Part shown: positions 32,967 to 42,280 of the stretch, piece after piece
Numbering within the stretch: position 1 is the first letter of the stretch
Layout: each line of letters opens with the position of its first letter
Program-made: the position numbers and the translations under genes
Notes under the pieces: model-generated
What the model was told of the DNA's origin: nothing
Seen by the model: the letters and a program-made list of their open reading frames with translations, nothing else
Database searches by the model: none
DNA from: DATGLG01 sp035294245
GTDB lineage: Bacteria; Pseudomonadota; Alphaproteobacteria; JACZXZ01
Assembly: GCA_035294245.1 (NCBI GenBank)
Contig: DATGLG010000034.1
Location: 21,487-85,486, forward strand
DNA: 64,000 nt
Direction of reading: 5' to 3'

Positions 32967-35201
32967 ATGGCCGACACGACAATCGCCGACGAAATCCGCC
33001 CGACGCCGTTCTCCGACGCGCTCAGCGAGCGCTATCTTTCCTATGCGCTCTCGACGATCATGGCGCGGTCCTTGCCGGATGTCCGCGATGGGCTCAAGCC
33101 CGTCCACCGGCGTCTCCTTCACGCCATGCGTCAACTCAAGCTCGACCCCGATCAGGGCTTCAAGAAATGCGCGCGCATCGTCGGCGACGTCATGGGCAAG
33201 TACCATCCCCACGGGGACATGGCGATCTACGACGCCCTGGTCCGCCTCGCTCAAGATTTCGCGGCGCGCTATCCCCTCATCGACGGACAGGGGAATTTCG
33301 GCAATGTCGACGGCGACAACGCCGCGGCGATGCGCTACACCGAAGCGCGGCTCACCCACATCGCCGAGCTGCTGCTCGAGGGCATCGACGAGGACGCCGT
33401 CGATTTCCGCCCCACCTATGACGGCGAAGGCGACGAGCCGGTGGTTTTGCCGGCCAATTTCCCCAATCTTCTCGCCAACGGCGCCCAGGGCATCGCGGTC
33501 GGCATGGCGACGAGCATTCCTCCCCATAACGTCGGGGAGCTGTGCGACGCCCTGCTCCATTTGATCGAGCGACCGGACGCGCGAATCGAGACCCTCGTGC
33601 GTCTCATCCCCGGCCCCGATTTCCCGACGGGCGGCATTCTCGTCGAGCCGCGGGACTCGATCCTTGCCGCTTATGCGAGCGGGCGCGGCAGTTTTCGGCT
33701 GCGCGCGCGCTGGACCGCCGAGAAGCTCAAGGGCGGCACCTATCAGATCGTGGTCACCGAGGTGCCCTATCAGGTGCAGAAAGCGCGACTGGTCGAGAAG
33801 ATCGCCGAGCTGCTGCAGCAGAGGAAGCTGGCGCTGCTGGCGGACGTTCGGGACGAATCCACCGACCAGGTCCGCCTCGTGCTCGAGCCCAAAAGCCGGA
33901 ACGTCGATCCTGAGGTCCTGATGGAGACGCTGTTCCGCCAAACCGAGCTGGAGACCCGCATCGGGCTCAACATGAACGTGCTCGACGGCGGAACGGTGCC
34001 CCGCGTCATGAATCTTCGCGAGGCCCTGCGCGCCTATCTCGACCATCGCCACGACGTCCTGGTTCGGCGCTCGCGGCATCGACTCGGCAAGATCGAGGCG
34101 CGGCTCGAAATCCTCGAGGGCCTGCGCATCGCCTATCTCAACATCGACGAGGTGATTCGCATCATCCGCGAGGATGACGATCCCAAGGCCGTCATGATGC
34201 GGCGCTGGAAACTCAGCGAGGCGCAGGTCGAGGCGATCCTGAACATGCGGCTGCGTGCCCTGCGCAGGCTCGAGGAAATCGAGATCAAGAAGGAGCACAA
34301 GGAGCTTTCGGCCGAGCGCGCCGAGATCAGGGCGCTGCTCAAGGACGAGGCACGGCGCTGGAAAGCGATCGCCGAGGAGGTTCGGGCGCTCAAGGCGCGG
34401 TTCGGCCCCAAGACGCCCCTCGGGCGCCGGCGCACCGATATTGGTGCTGCCCCCGCCCTCGAGGCGGTTCCCGTCGATGCCTATGTCGAGCGCGAGCCGA
34501 TTACGGTGATCTGCTCGGAGAAGGGCTGGATCCGCGCGGTGAAAGGGCATCTCGCGGACACCTCCGATCTCAAATACAAAGAGGGTGACCGCGGCAAGTT
34601 CACGCTCCACGCCGAGACCACGGACAAGCTCCTCGTCTTCGCGACCAACGGCCGCTTCTACACGCTCGGCTGCGACAAGCTGCCGGGAGGCCGCGGCTTT
34701 GGCGAGCCGCTGCGCCTGATGGTGGAGCTTGGTAACGATCAGGACATCGTCCATATGCGCGTCTTCCGCGCCGAGGAGAGGCTTCTGCTTGCCGCCAGCG
34801 ACGGCCGTGGATTCGTCGTCAAGGCGGACGAGGTGCTTGCTCAAACGCGGGCGGGCAAGCAGGTGCTCAACGTCGAAGGTGATGTCGAGGCTGCCGCCTG
34901 CGCGCCTGTGGTGGGTGACTGGGTTGCCGTCCTCGGGGAGAACCGCAAGCTCCTGGTGTTTCCCCTGGAAGAGGTGCCCGAGATGAGCCGCGGCCGCGGT
35001 GTCATCTTCCAGAAATACCACGAGGGCGGGCTCTCCGACGTCAAGACGTTCACGATGTCCGAAGGCTTGAGCTGTCGGACGGGTGACCGGACGCGAACCT
35101 TTACCAAGGACGATCTCAAGGATTGGGTCGGCAAGCGGGCTCAGGCCGGCCGGCTGCCGCCGAGCGGCTTCCCGCGCGCCTACAAGTTCGACGGGAGCTG
35201 A
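32967..35201 (+). CDS. parC: DNA topoisomerase IV subunit A
   Basis: ParC is the breakage-reunion subunit of topoisomerase IV, which decatenates chromosomes. In 744 residues the N-terminal winged helix is followed by the active-site Tyr124 in AAMRYTEARLTHI, a coiled-coil tower, and a C-terminal beta-pinwheel of degenerate repeats (from about residue 500, without a GyrA box). In the quinolone-resistance region, HPHGDMAIYDALV places Met85 where E. coli ParC has Ser80, and Asp89 where it has Glu84. AAAGGAGATTCC precedes the ATG. It converges with panB (16-base gap). parE is not in the window. Confidence 0.95.
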   Translation: MADTTIADEIRPTPFSDALSERYLSYALSTIMARSLPDVRDGLKPVHRRLLHAMRQLKLDPDQGFKKCARIVGDVMGKYHPHGDMAIYDALVRLAQDFAARYPLIDGQGNFGNVDGDNAAAMRYTEARLTHIAELLLEGIDEDAVDFRPTYDGEGDEPVVLPANFPNLLANGAQGIAVGMATSIPPHNVGELCDALLHLIERPDARIETLVRLIPGPDFPTGGILVEPRDSILAAYASGRGSFRLRARWTAEKLKGGTYQIVVTEVPYQVQKARLVEKIAELLQQRKLALLADVRDESTDQVRLVLEPKSRNVDPEVLMETLFRQTELETRIGLNMNVLDGGTVPRVMNLREALRAYLDHRHDVLVRRSRHRLGKIEARLEILEGLRIAYLNIDEVIRIIREDDDPKAVMMRRWKLSEAQVEAILNMRLRALRRLEEIEIKKEHKELSAERAEIRALLKDEARRWKAIAEEVRALKARFGPKTPLGRRRTDIGAAPALEAVPVDAYVEREPITVICSEKGWIRAVKGHLADTSDLKYKEGDRGKFTLHAETTDKLLVFATNGRFYTLGCDKLPGGRGFGEPLRLMVELGNDQDIVHMRVFRAEERLLLAASDGRGFVVKADEVLAQTRAGKQVLNVEGDVEAAACAPVVGDWVAVLGENRKLLVFPLEEVPEMSRGRGVIFQKYHEGGLSDVKTFTMSEGLSCRTGDRTRTFTKDDLKDWVGKRAQAGRLPPSGFPRAYKFDGS

Positions 35202-35217
35202 AGCCCCGGGGGCGCTC

Positions 35218-36057
35218 TCAGGCGGAGGCGCCGCGCGGGGAGCCGGCGCCGAAGCAATGCTCGGGGCCGGGGAAGCGCCGCGCACGCACCTCCTCGGCAT
35301 AGCGCGCTACGGCCGCGGAAATCTCCTCGCCGAGAGTCGCATAGCGCTTCACGAAGCGCGGCGTGAAGTCGCCGAACAGGCCCAGAATGTCCTCGGTGAC
35401 GAGAACTTGCCCGTCGCACGCGGGCGACGCGCCGATCCCGATCGTCGGGACCGGAAGCGAACTCGTGATCCGGCGCGCAACGTCCTCCATGGTGCCTTCG
35501 ATGACGACGGCAAAGGCGCCGGCATCGGCGATGGCCCGCGCATCCGCGCCAATCCGAGTGGCGGCCTCATCGTCGCGTCCCTGGGCCTTGAAGCCGCCGA
35601 CGGAATGCACCGATTGGGGCATGAGACCGACATGCCCCATGACGGGGACGCCGCGTCGGGTCAGGAATCGCACCGTGTCGGCCAACGCCTCGCCTCCCTC
35701 CAGCTTGACACCGGCGCAGCCCGTCTCCGCCATGAGACGCGCCGCATTCCGGAAGGCGATCTCCGGGGATTCCTGATAGGTGCCGAAGGGGAGATCGACG
35801 ATGACGCAGGCCGTGCTCGAGCCGCGCATGACCGCCTTGCCGTGGGCCGCCATCATTTCGAGGGTGACCCCGATCGTTGTCTCCATCCCATAGACGACCA
35901 TGCCGAGCGAATCGCCGACGAGGAGGAGATCCACATGGGGATCGAGGAGGCGGGCAATCGGCGTCGTGTAGGCCGTGAGCATGACGATCGGCTGCTGGCC
36001 CTTGCGGGCGCGGAGCTCGGGGATCGTGACTCTTCGAGGGCGGACGGGTGTGCTCAT
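35218..36057 (-). CDS. panB: 3-methyl-2-oxobutanoate hydroxymethyltransferase
   Basis: PanB makes ketopantoate from ketoisovalerate and methylene-tetrahydrofolate, the first committed step of pantothenate synthesis. The 279-residue barrel has MLTAYTTPIARLLD, the Mg-binding Asp in LLLVGDSLGMVVYG, PFGTYQ, VKLEGG and the late GIGASPACDGQVLVTEDILGL. The ATG at 36057 follows GGAATTTCGCG; the frame continues upstream without family resemblance. No panC is adjacent. It lies 100 bases downstream of the aminoacyl-tRNA protein transferase gene on the same strand. Confidence 0.95.
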   Translation of the reverse strand: MSTPVRPRRVTIPELRARKGQQPIVMLTAYTTPIARLLDPHVDLLLVGDSLGMVVYGMETTIGVTLEMMAAHGKAVMRGSSTACVIVDLPFGTYQESPEIAFRNAARLMAETGCAGVKLEGGEALADTVRFLTRRGVPVMGHVGLMPQSVHSVGGFKAQGRDDEAATRIGADARAIADAGAFAVVIEGTMEDVARRITSSLPVPTIGIGASPACDGQVLVTEDILGLFGDFTPRFVKRYATLGEEISAAVARYAEEVRARRFPGPEHCFGAGSPRGASA

Positions 36058-36157
36058 CGCGAAATTCCTCAAAGGCGCCGATTGCCGGCGTGCCGGGCGG
36101 CGGTCAGGCCTCCTCATGCCGCGCGAGCTCAGGTGGAATCCGGAAGAGGCAAGCGCC

Positions 36158-36901
36158 TCAAGGATTTGCAGGCTCGAGCCTGTGCCAACCCGCGCTCCCC
36201 AGCGCCTCCAGGGGACGGAAGCGTGCCTTATAGGCCATTTTGGGGCTGCCGGATACCCAATAGCCGAGATACACATAGGGGAGGCCGCGCTGGCGCGCCG
36301 TCTCGATGAGCCAGAGGATCATATGGCTGCCCAGGCTTTGCCATGCCGGAGCCGGCTCGAAGAAGCTGTAGACGGCCGAGAACCCGTCGGACAGGCGATC
36401 CGTGAGACAGACTGCGACGAGCTCGCCCTTGGGGTCGCGGAACTCCACCAGGGCGCTGTCGATCGGGCTGTCCTCGACCATGTTGCGGTAGTCGTCGTAA
36501 TCCATGAGCGCCATTTCGCCGTCGCCATGACGCTTCGCGATATAGCGGCGGAAAATGGCGTATTGCTCGCGGGTGGCGCGGGCTTCGCATTCCTCCGCGG
36601 CGAGCGCCCGGTTCGCCCGGCGGATGCGCCGCATCCATGCTTTGTCCTCGAAGGCGCTGGCGACGACGCGAACCGGCACGCAGGCCGAGCAGTCGGAGCA
36701 GGACGGGCGGAAGGCCACTTGGTGGCTGCGTCGGAAGCCGCAACGCAGCAGCATCTCGTAAAGCGAGGGAGCATTGCTCCCCGTCAGCTCGGTGAAGATG
36801 CTGCGCTCGACGCGGCCGTAGAGATAAGGGCAGGGGCGGGGCCCGGAGAGATAGAAATGGCGCGATAGCCGCGCAAAGCCCTCGGACGAACCGGATGGCA
36901 T
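36158..36901 (-). CDS. bpt: Aspartate/glutamate leucyl- or arginyl-transferase (N-end rule)
   Basis: This aminoacyl-tRNA-protein transferase adds Leu (or Arg) to proteins with N-terminal Asp or Glu and so targets them to ClpAP. The 247-residue protein has the N-terminal cysteine motif FRPSCSDCSACVPVRV, the GNAT-like core with YVYLGYWVSGSPKMAYKARF, and the earlier PCPYLYGRVERSIFTEL. AAGGA seven bases before the ATG at 36901 fixes the start; a GTG one codon upstream is also possible. It precedes panB and follows an RDD-family gene on the same strand. Confidence 0.92.
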   Translation of the reverse strand: MPSGSSEGFARLSRHFYLSGPRPCPYLYGRVERSIFTELTGSNAPSLYEMLLRCGFRRSHQVAFRPSCSDCSACVPVRVVASAFEDKAWMRRIRRANRALAAEECEARATREQYAIFRRYIAKRHGDGEMALMDYDDYRNMVEDSPIDSALVEFRDPKGELVAVCLTDRLSDGFSAVYSFFEPAPAWQSLGSHMILWLIETARQRGLPYVYLGYWVSGSPKMAYKARFRPLEALGSAGWHRLEPANP

Positions 36902-37015
36902 CACTTTATCCTTCAGCGCGAACGCGTCGGCGGGTGTGACATCGACATCCCATCTGTCCTCGGGATATTCGGTCGCGCCGCCGATTATCGGGTCTCGTCA
37001 TCCCGTCGCGCAAGC

Positions 37016-37555
37016 TCAGCGCCTCCTGTCGCGGTCGGGACCCAAGACCATCACCTTGGCCGCACGGATCACTACCGTCCCCGACAGATAGTCATGTAGG
37101 CACCGACGCCGCCGGTTGAAGAGGGCGAATCCCAGCAGCAGCCACATCAGAAGCGCGGCAGTGAGATAGGACATGCCCCAGAATAGAGCCGCACGCAGAA
37201 GCGCCTGGGCGAAGGGGGGGCGCGCGCCGGTCCAGCTGCGCACCTCGATCCCGAAGGCGCGCATCCCAAGCGTCGCCGACCGCCGTCCCGCAACCTGCAG
37301 CGAATCGTAGGCGAGGGGGATCACCACGCTGACGAGGAGAAGGGGCAGCGAAAGGAGCCCGAGACTGATGACGTGGAGGGCGAAGAAGAAAATATTGAAG
37401 ATGAGCACGAGCAGGATGATCAGGAAAAAGTCGAGGAGATGGGCGGCGATCCGCCGCAGCACGACGCCTTCGTAATATTCCGGATGATCGAGCGGGTCGG
37501 GCGCGGCGGATTGCCACACCTCGGGACTCTCGTGGGGGCCGGGATGGAACGCCAA
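37016..37555 (-). CDS. RDD-family membrane protein
   Basis: This 179-residue inner-membrane protein of the RDD family has three hydrophobic segments (about residues 41-62, 66-84 and 118-143). The family's Arg and Asp appear in VVLRRIAAHLLDFFLI, and the late RRRRCLHDYLSGTVVI is also typical. RDD proteins have unclear roles; some are Na+/H+ antiporters. A TTG start is used here, with GAGGTGAAAGCGG in front. RDD genes often neighbour hemB and bpt in alphaproteobacteria; here bpt is downstream and hemB is about 11 kb away. Confidence 0.85.
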   Translation of the reverse strand: MAFHPGPHESPEVWQSAAPDPLDHPEYYEGVVLRRIAAHLLDFFLIILLVLIFNIFFFALHVISLGLLSLPLLLVSVVIPLAYDSLQVAGRRSATLGMRAFGIEVRSWTGARPPFAQALLRAALFWGMSYLTAALLMWLLLGFALFNRRRRCLHDYLSGTVVIRAAKVMVLGPDRDRRR

Positions 37556-37645
37556 CCGCTTTCACCTCGCCGCGCAGAGGACAAGCAAAAGGTAAGCGCG
37601 GCCGGCGTCAAAGGCAATCCGGCTCACGATGCAGCGGTCGGACCG

Positions 37646-38629
37646 TTAACCTTGCGTGTTCTGGAGCAGCGTGATGCTGATGCGACGATTGCGCGGATCG
37701 AGCGGATTCTTGGGGAAGAGCGGATCGGTGTCGGCCTTGCCGACGACGCGGGCGATGCGGTCCGCCGGCAAGCCGGCATCGAGCAGGGCGCGACGGCTCG
37801 CATTGGCGCGATCGCTCGAGAGCTCCCAATTTCCGTAATTCGCGCCGGTCGTATAGGGGTGGGCGTCGGTATGCCCCTCGATCGCGATCTTGTTCTTGGT
37901 CAATTCGACCGCCTTCGCGACTTGGGCGAGGAGCTCGCGCGTATAGTCGTACATTTGCGCGCTGCCGAGGGGGAACATCGAGAGCTTGTCTTGGTCCACG
38001 ATCTGGATGCGCATGCCGTCGGGCGTGCGATCGATGATGAGGCTGTCCTTGAGGGCGCGCAATTCGGGAACCGCCTGGATCGCCTGGCGCAGCTCCTGCT
38101 CGGCCTTCTTGAAGGCCTTCTCCTGCTCTTCCGCGGCGATCGCCTTCTTCTGCGCTTCTGTGAGGCTCGCCGTCTTCGGCGCGGTCTCCCCGGCGGCCTC
38201 GGTATGGGCGGTGGGCTGTCCGCCGCTATGGTCCTTGTCCTGGTCGACCTTATCGCGCCCGCCATCGGTATCGTCCGAATCCGGATTCGACTCTGTGGGA
38301 TTGGTCTGGCCCGGGACCGGCGGCAGCGCGATCGTCACATGCACGGGACTCGTGGAGTTCATCGCGCCGTTGGGATTGGGGCTCATGCCGCCGAGGATGC
38401 CGCCGGTGCCGCTTGTCTCCTTCGAGACGCTGCCGGGCGCGAAATAATTCGAGATGCCGGTGCGCTGCTCCTGGGTGGTCGCATTGAGCAGCCACAGCAG
38501 GAGAAAAAAGGCCATCATTGCCGTCACGAAGTCGGCATAGGCCACTTTCCATGAGCCGCCGTGATGACCGCCATGGCCGCCCTTCTTGACCTTGCGGATG
38601 ACGATATCGGGCTGGTTGCTCTCCGCCAT
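37646..38629 (-). CDS. motB: Flagellar motor stator protein MotB
   Basis: MotB anchors the flagellar stator to peptidoglycan and carries the ion-binding aspartate. The 327-residue protein has one membrane segment with Asp33 in YADFVTAMMAFFLLLWLL. A low-complexity linker of about 100 residues rich in Asp, Gly and Thr follows, then a C-terminal OmpA-like peptidoglycan-binding domain (IAIEGHTDAHPY, LSSDRANASRRALLD, NRRISITLL). The gene lies 32 bases downstream of motA. The long charged linker is longer than in E. coli MotB but usual for alphaproteobacteria. No other flagellar genes are in the window. Confidence 0.93.
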   Translation of the reverse strand: MAESNQPDIVIRKVKKGGHGGHHGGSWKVAYADFVTAMMAFFLLLWLLNATTQEQRTGISNYFAPGSVSKETSGTGGILGGMSPNPNGAMNSTSPVHVTIALPPVPGQTNPTESNPDSDDTDGGRDKVDQDKDHSGGQPTAHTEAAGETAPKTASLTEAQKKAIAAEEQEKAFKKAEQELRQAIQAVPELRALKDSLIIDRTPDGMRIQIVDQDKLSMFPLGSAQMYDYTRELLAQVAKAVELTKNKIAIEGHTDAHPYTTGANYGNWELSSDRANASRRALLDAGLPADRIARVVGKADTDPLFPKNPLDPRNRRISITLLQNTQG

Positions 38630-38661
38630 GGACGCCGGTGCTCCGGATGCCGCCGCGCGGT

Positions 38662-39525
38662 CTAGGCGGCCGGCGGCAGTGCGGCGGTCGCTTCCTCGAC
38701 CTCATAGAAGGTCGGCCGCACATTGGAGAGGAGCGCCTTGCGAGCGAATTCGACCGAGATCGCCGGCGCATAGCCTTGCATATGGGCGAGGAGCCCCGCC
38801 TTGATGCAATGGAAGTACTTGAGCTCGGCGTCATAGATGGCGCCCAGGCCGTGCCCGATGGGGCCAACGAAGCCATAGGAGAGCAGCACGCCGAGGAAGG
38901 TGCCGACGAGCGCGGCCGCGATGAGATGGCCCAGGATCGCCGGCGGCTGGTTGATCGAGCCCATGGTATTGATGACGCCGAGGACCGCGGCGACGATGCC
39001 GAGCGCGGGCATGCCGTCGGCGGAGGTTTGCAGCGCCGTCGCGACCTGAGCATGCTCATGATGATGCGTCTCGATTTCCTCGTCGATCAGCGCCTCGATC
39101 TCATGCGCCTTATCGGTGCCGAGCGTCAGCAGGCGGAGATAATCGCAAAGGAAGGTGAGCGCCGCCTTATCGGCGCAAAATTTGGGGAATTGCTGGAAGA
39201 GCGTGCTGTCGCCGGGGTTCTCGACATGCTGCTCGAGCGACAGCATGCCCTTGGTCTTGGCGATCTTGAAGATCTGGTAGAGCAGGCTGAGGAGCTCGAG
39301 ATAGCTCTCCTTGCCGTAGCGCGGTCCTTTGAGCAGGTGGGAGATCGCTTTGCCGACTTTGCCGATGACCTGTTTGGGATTGCTGATGAGAAATGCGCCC
39401 GCGGCGGCTCCTGCGATGATGAGGAGCTCGGCCGGCTGTATCAGAACTTTGAAATTGCCGCCCTCGACCAGAAATCCGCCAAACACGGAGCCGAGTACGA
39501 CCACGATGCCAACCAGAACGAGCAT
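38662..39525 (-). CDS. motA: Flagellar motor stator protein MotA
   Basis: MotA is the proton-channel stator subunit (287 aa). It has two N-terminal hydrophobic segments starting MLVLVGIVVVLGSVFGGF, a large cytoplasmic region containing the charged residues that contact FliG (KGMLSLEQHVENP), and two C-terminal hydrophobic segments around MPALGIVAAVLGVINTMG, which holds the proline needed for torque. It precedes motB in a two-gene unit on the minus strand, next to the unrelated transsulfuration genes upstream. Confidence 0.94.
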   Translation of the reverse strand: MLVLVGIVVVLGSVFGGFLVEGGNFKVLIQPAELLIIAGAAAGAFLISNPKQVIGKVGKAISHLLKGPRYGKESYLELLSLLYQIFKIAKTKGMLSLEQHVENPGDSTLFQQFPKFCADKAALTFLCDYLRLLTLGTDKAHEIEALIDEEIETHHHEHAQVATALQTSADGMPALGIVAAVLGVINTMGSINQPPAILGHLIAAALVGTFLGVLLSYGFVGPIGHGLGAIYDAELKYFHCIKAGLLAHMQGYAPAISVEFARKALLSNVRPTFYEVEEATAALPPAA

Positions 39526-39599
39526 TCGGTTCCCCGATGCCTGATTTTTGCGCGCGGCACCGAGAGTGGCCCAACATCGTTAAGAACCGGTTTAGACGG

Positions 39600-40766
39600 C
39601 TATTTCAGGGCCCTGGCCAGATCCGCAATGAGATCGTCCACATCCTCGACCCCGACCGAAAGGCGCACCAGCCCGTCGGTCAGCCCGATCGCCGCGCGCT
39701 GCTCCGCGGGGATGGAGGCATGAGTCATGATGGCGGGATGCTCGATCAGGCTTTCCACGCCGCCCAGGCTCTCGGCCAGGGCGAAGAGCTCGCAGCGCTC
39801 GAGGAAGCGCCGCGAGGCCTCCAAGCCGCCCTTGAGGATGGCCGTCACCATGCCGCCGAAGCCGCCGGACATCTGGCGCTTCGCAAGCTCGTGCTGGGGA
39901 TGGCTTGAGAGACCCGGATAGATGACCCGCTCGATCCCGGGGTGCCGCTCGAGCCAAGCGGCAATGGCCGCCGCATTTGCGCAGTGGCGCTCCATGCGGA
40001 GCGCCAGGGTCTTGAGGCCCCGCAGGGCCAGGAAGCTGTCGAAGGGCCCGCTTATGGCGCCGACTGCGTTCTGGAGAAAGCCCAGGCGCTCGGCGAGGCC
40101 GCGGTTCTCACCCACGACGACGACGCCACCCACCATGTCCGAATGGCCGTTCAGATATTTGGTTGCAGAATGCAGCACGAGGTCGAAGCCGAGCTCGAGC
40201 GGCCGCTGCACCCAGGGCGAGGCAAAGGTATTGTCGCAAACCGTAAGGATGCCGCGGCGTCGTGCGATGGCGGCGATATGGCCGAGGTCGACGAGCTTGA
40301 GGAGGGGATTGGTCGGCGATTCGACCCAGATCATTCGCGTCTCGGGAGTCAGCGCCCTATCAAGCGCCGCCGGGTCGGCAAGATCGACGAAGCTTACGTC
40401 GAGCCCCGCCGAGCGTTTTCGCACCCGCTCCAGGAGGCGGTAAGTGCCGCCATAGAGATCGTCGACCGCCACGATATGGTCGCCATGGTCGAGAAGCTCG
40501 AGCACCGTTGCCGCAGCCGCCAAGCCCGAGGCGAAAGCGAAGCCCGCTTGGCCGCTTTCGAGATCGGCAACACAGCGCTCATAGGCCATGCGGGTCGGGT
40601 TCTGAGTGCGCGAATATTCGTATCCCTTGTGCACCCCGGGACTCTCCTGGACGTATGTCGAGGTAGCATAGATCGGCGTCATGATGGCGCCCGTCGCGGG
40701 ATCCGGGCTCTGCCCGGCGTGGATCGCGCGCGTGGCGAAGCCTTGGCGATTCGGCGTGCGAGGCAT
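39600..40766 (-). CDS. Cystathionine gamma-lyase/synthase-family PLP enzyme
   Basis: This is a Cys/Met-metabolism PLP-dependent enzyme (388 aa). Tyr and Arg of YEYSRTQNPTR bind the cofactor phosphate, and Lys203 in DLVLHSATKYLNGHSD forms the Schiff base. The family includes cystathionine gamma-synthase, gamma-lyase and beta-lyase, which cannot be told apart with certainty here. Because the gene is 23 bases downstream of a cystathionine beta-synthase gene, gamma-lyase (cystathionine to cysteine, ammonia and 2-oxobutanoate) is favoured, giving a complete reverse transsulfuration pair. Confidence 0.88.
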   Translation of the reverse strand: MPRTPNRQGFATRAIHAGQSPDPATGAIMTPIYATSTYVQESPGVHKGYEYSRTQNPTRMAYERCVADLESGQAGFAFASGLAAAATVLELLDHGDHIVAVDDLYGGTYRLLERVRKRSAGLDVSFVDLADPAALDRALTPETRMIWVESPTNPLLKLVDLGHIAAIARRRGILTVCDNTFASPWVQRPLELGFDLVLHSATKYLNGHSDMVGGVVVVGENRGLAERLGFLQNAVGAISGPFDSFLALRGLKTLALRMERHCANAAAIAAWLERHPGIERVIYPGLSSHPQHELAKRQMSGGFGGMVTAILKGGLEASRRFLERCELFALAESLGGVESLIEHPAIMTHASIPAEQRAAIGLTDGLVRLSVGVEDVDDLIADLARALK

Positions 40767-40789
40767 GTTCTCCTTCCTCCAGGCCGCGA

Positions 40790-42172
40790 CTACTTCATGC
40801 GGCGGCGCAGGTAATTGAGCAGATCAATGCGCGTGATAAGGCCCAGGAACCGCTCGTCGTCCTTGACGATGACGACATGGCCCTTGCGGAGGATCTCGAG
40901 CGCCGCCGAAAGCGGCGCCGATGGCGGCACCGTCTCGAGCTTGCGGGTCATGGCGCTGGAGACGGGCTCGCGGAAGCGGCTCTCGTGATCGAAGACGCGG
41001 ATGAGAATATCCTCCTCGTCGATGATGCCGACGATCTGCTCGTCGTCGAGAACGGGGAGCTGCGACACGTCGTAGAGCTTCATGCGCCCGTAAGCCGTAA
41101 GCAGCGTATCTTGCGGCTTCACGGTGACGATGGCGTGCTGGCGGTGCTGACGTGCGATGAGATCGGTGAGATCGCCGCGCCGCTCGCGCTCGATGAAGCC
41201 CTGATCGGTCATCCAATAATCGTTGTAGACCTTGGAGAGATATTTGTTGCCGCTGTCGCAGACGAAGGAGACGACGCGCTTGGGGCTCGCCTGCGCGCGG
41301 CAATAGCGCAGAGCCGCGGCCACGAGAGTCCCCGACGAGGTTCCGGCGAGAATGCCTTCCCGGCCGAGCAGCTCACGGCAGGTGAGAAAGGCTTCGCGAT
41401 CGGGGATGGTGTAAGCCGCCCTCACGCGCGAAAGGTCGCAAACGGGCGGGATGAAATCCTCGCCGATGCCTTCCACGAGCCAGCTTCCGACCTCGGCCGA
41501 GATCGCGCCCGTGGCGACGTAGTTTGCCAGCACGGAGCCTTCCGGGTCGGCAAGGACCATCTCCACTTGAGGCGCCATCCGGGCGAAATAGCGCGAGAGG
41601 CCGGTCATCGTGCCGCCCGATCCCACGCCACAGACGACCGCATCGAGACGCCCATCCATCTGCGACCAGATCTCCGGGCCGGTCGTCTCCTCATGTGCGC
41701 GCGGGTTGGCCGGGTTGCCGAACTGGTTGACGTAGAAGGCGCCGGGCGTTTCGCGCGCGAACCGCTCGGCCATGTCCTGGTAATAATCCGGATGTCCCTT
41801 GCCCACATCGGAGCGGGTGAGGATAACCTCGGCGCCGAGCGCGCGCAGATGGAAAATCTTTTCCTGGCTCATCTTGTCCGGGATGACGAGGACGAGCCGA
41901 TAGCCCTTCTGCGCCGCGACGAGAGCAAGGCCGAGTCCCGTATTTCCGGCGGTCGCCTCGACAAGGACGCCGCCGGGCTTGAGCTTCCCCTCGCGCTCGG
42001 CCGCCTCGATCATGAAGCGGCCGATGCGATCCTTGATCGAGCCGCCGGGGTTCTGATTCTCGAGCTTCAGGAAGAGCCGGCAGGGCCCCGTATCGAGTCG
42101 CGTAATCTCCACCATCGGCGTGTTGCCGATCATCGCGAGCACGTCGGGGTGGGGCGCTTGCTCACTCGGCAT
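40790..42172 (-). CDS. cbs: Cystathionine beta-synthase with CBS-domain pair
   Basis: This fold-type II PLP enzyme joins serine and homocysteine to cystathionine. In 460 residues the catalytic part has Lys47 in NQNPGGSIKDRIGRF, ATAGNTGLGLALVA and the glycine loop GVGSGGTMTG. The C-terminal tail, from about residue 340, is a tandem CBS domain (TVKPQDTLLTAYGRMKLYD and MTRKLETVPPSAPL) of the kind that binds adenosyl ligands. No heme domain is present. The ATG at 42172 follows GAGAGGACGTCC, better than the first in-frame start at 42193. Threonine dehydratase lies upstream on the same strand. Confidence 0.92.
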   Translation of the reverse strand: MPSEQAPHPDVLAMIGNTPMVEITRLDTGPCRLFLKLENQNPGGSIKDRIGRFMIEAAEREGKLKPGGVLVEATAGNTGLGLALVAAQKGYRLVLVIPDKMSQEKIFHLRALGAEVILTRSDVGKGHPDYYQDMAERFARETPGAFYVNQFGNPANPRAHEETTGPEIWSQMDGRLDAVVCGVGSGGTMTGLSRYFARMAPQVEMVLADPEGSVLANYVATGAISAEVGSWLVEGIGEDFIPPVCDLSRVRAAYTIPDREAFLTCRELLGREGILAGTSSGTLVAAALRYCRAQASPKRVVSFVCDSGNKYLSKVYNDYWMTDQGFIERERRGDLTDLIARQHRQHAIVTVKPQDTLLTAYGRMKLYDVSQLPVLDDEQIVGIIDEEDILIRVFDHESRFREPVSSAMTRKLETVPPSAPLSAALEILRKGHVVIVKDDERFLGLITRIDLLNYLRRRMK

Positions 42173-42280
42173 GGACGTCCTCTCGATGATCATCGGCCTG
42201 CCAACATAATGAGTCTCGCGCTGCGCGCCTAGTGGAGCGGCAGGCGCTGCAGTACCGGGCAGACGCTGGGCGCGACCCGA

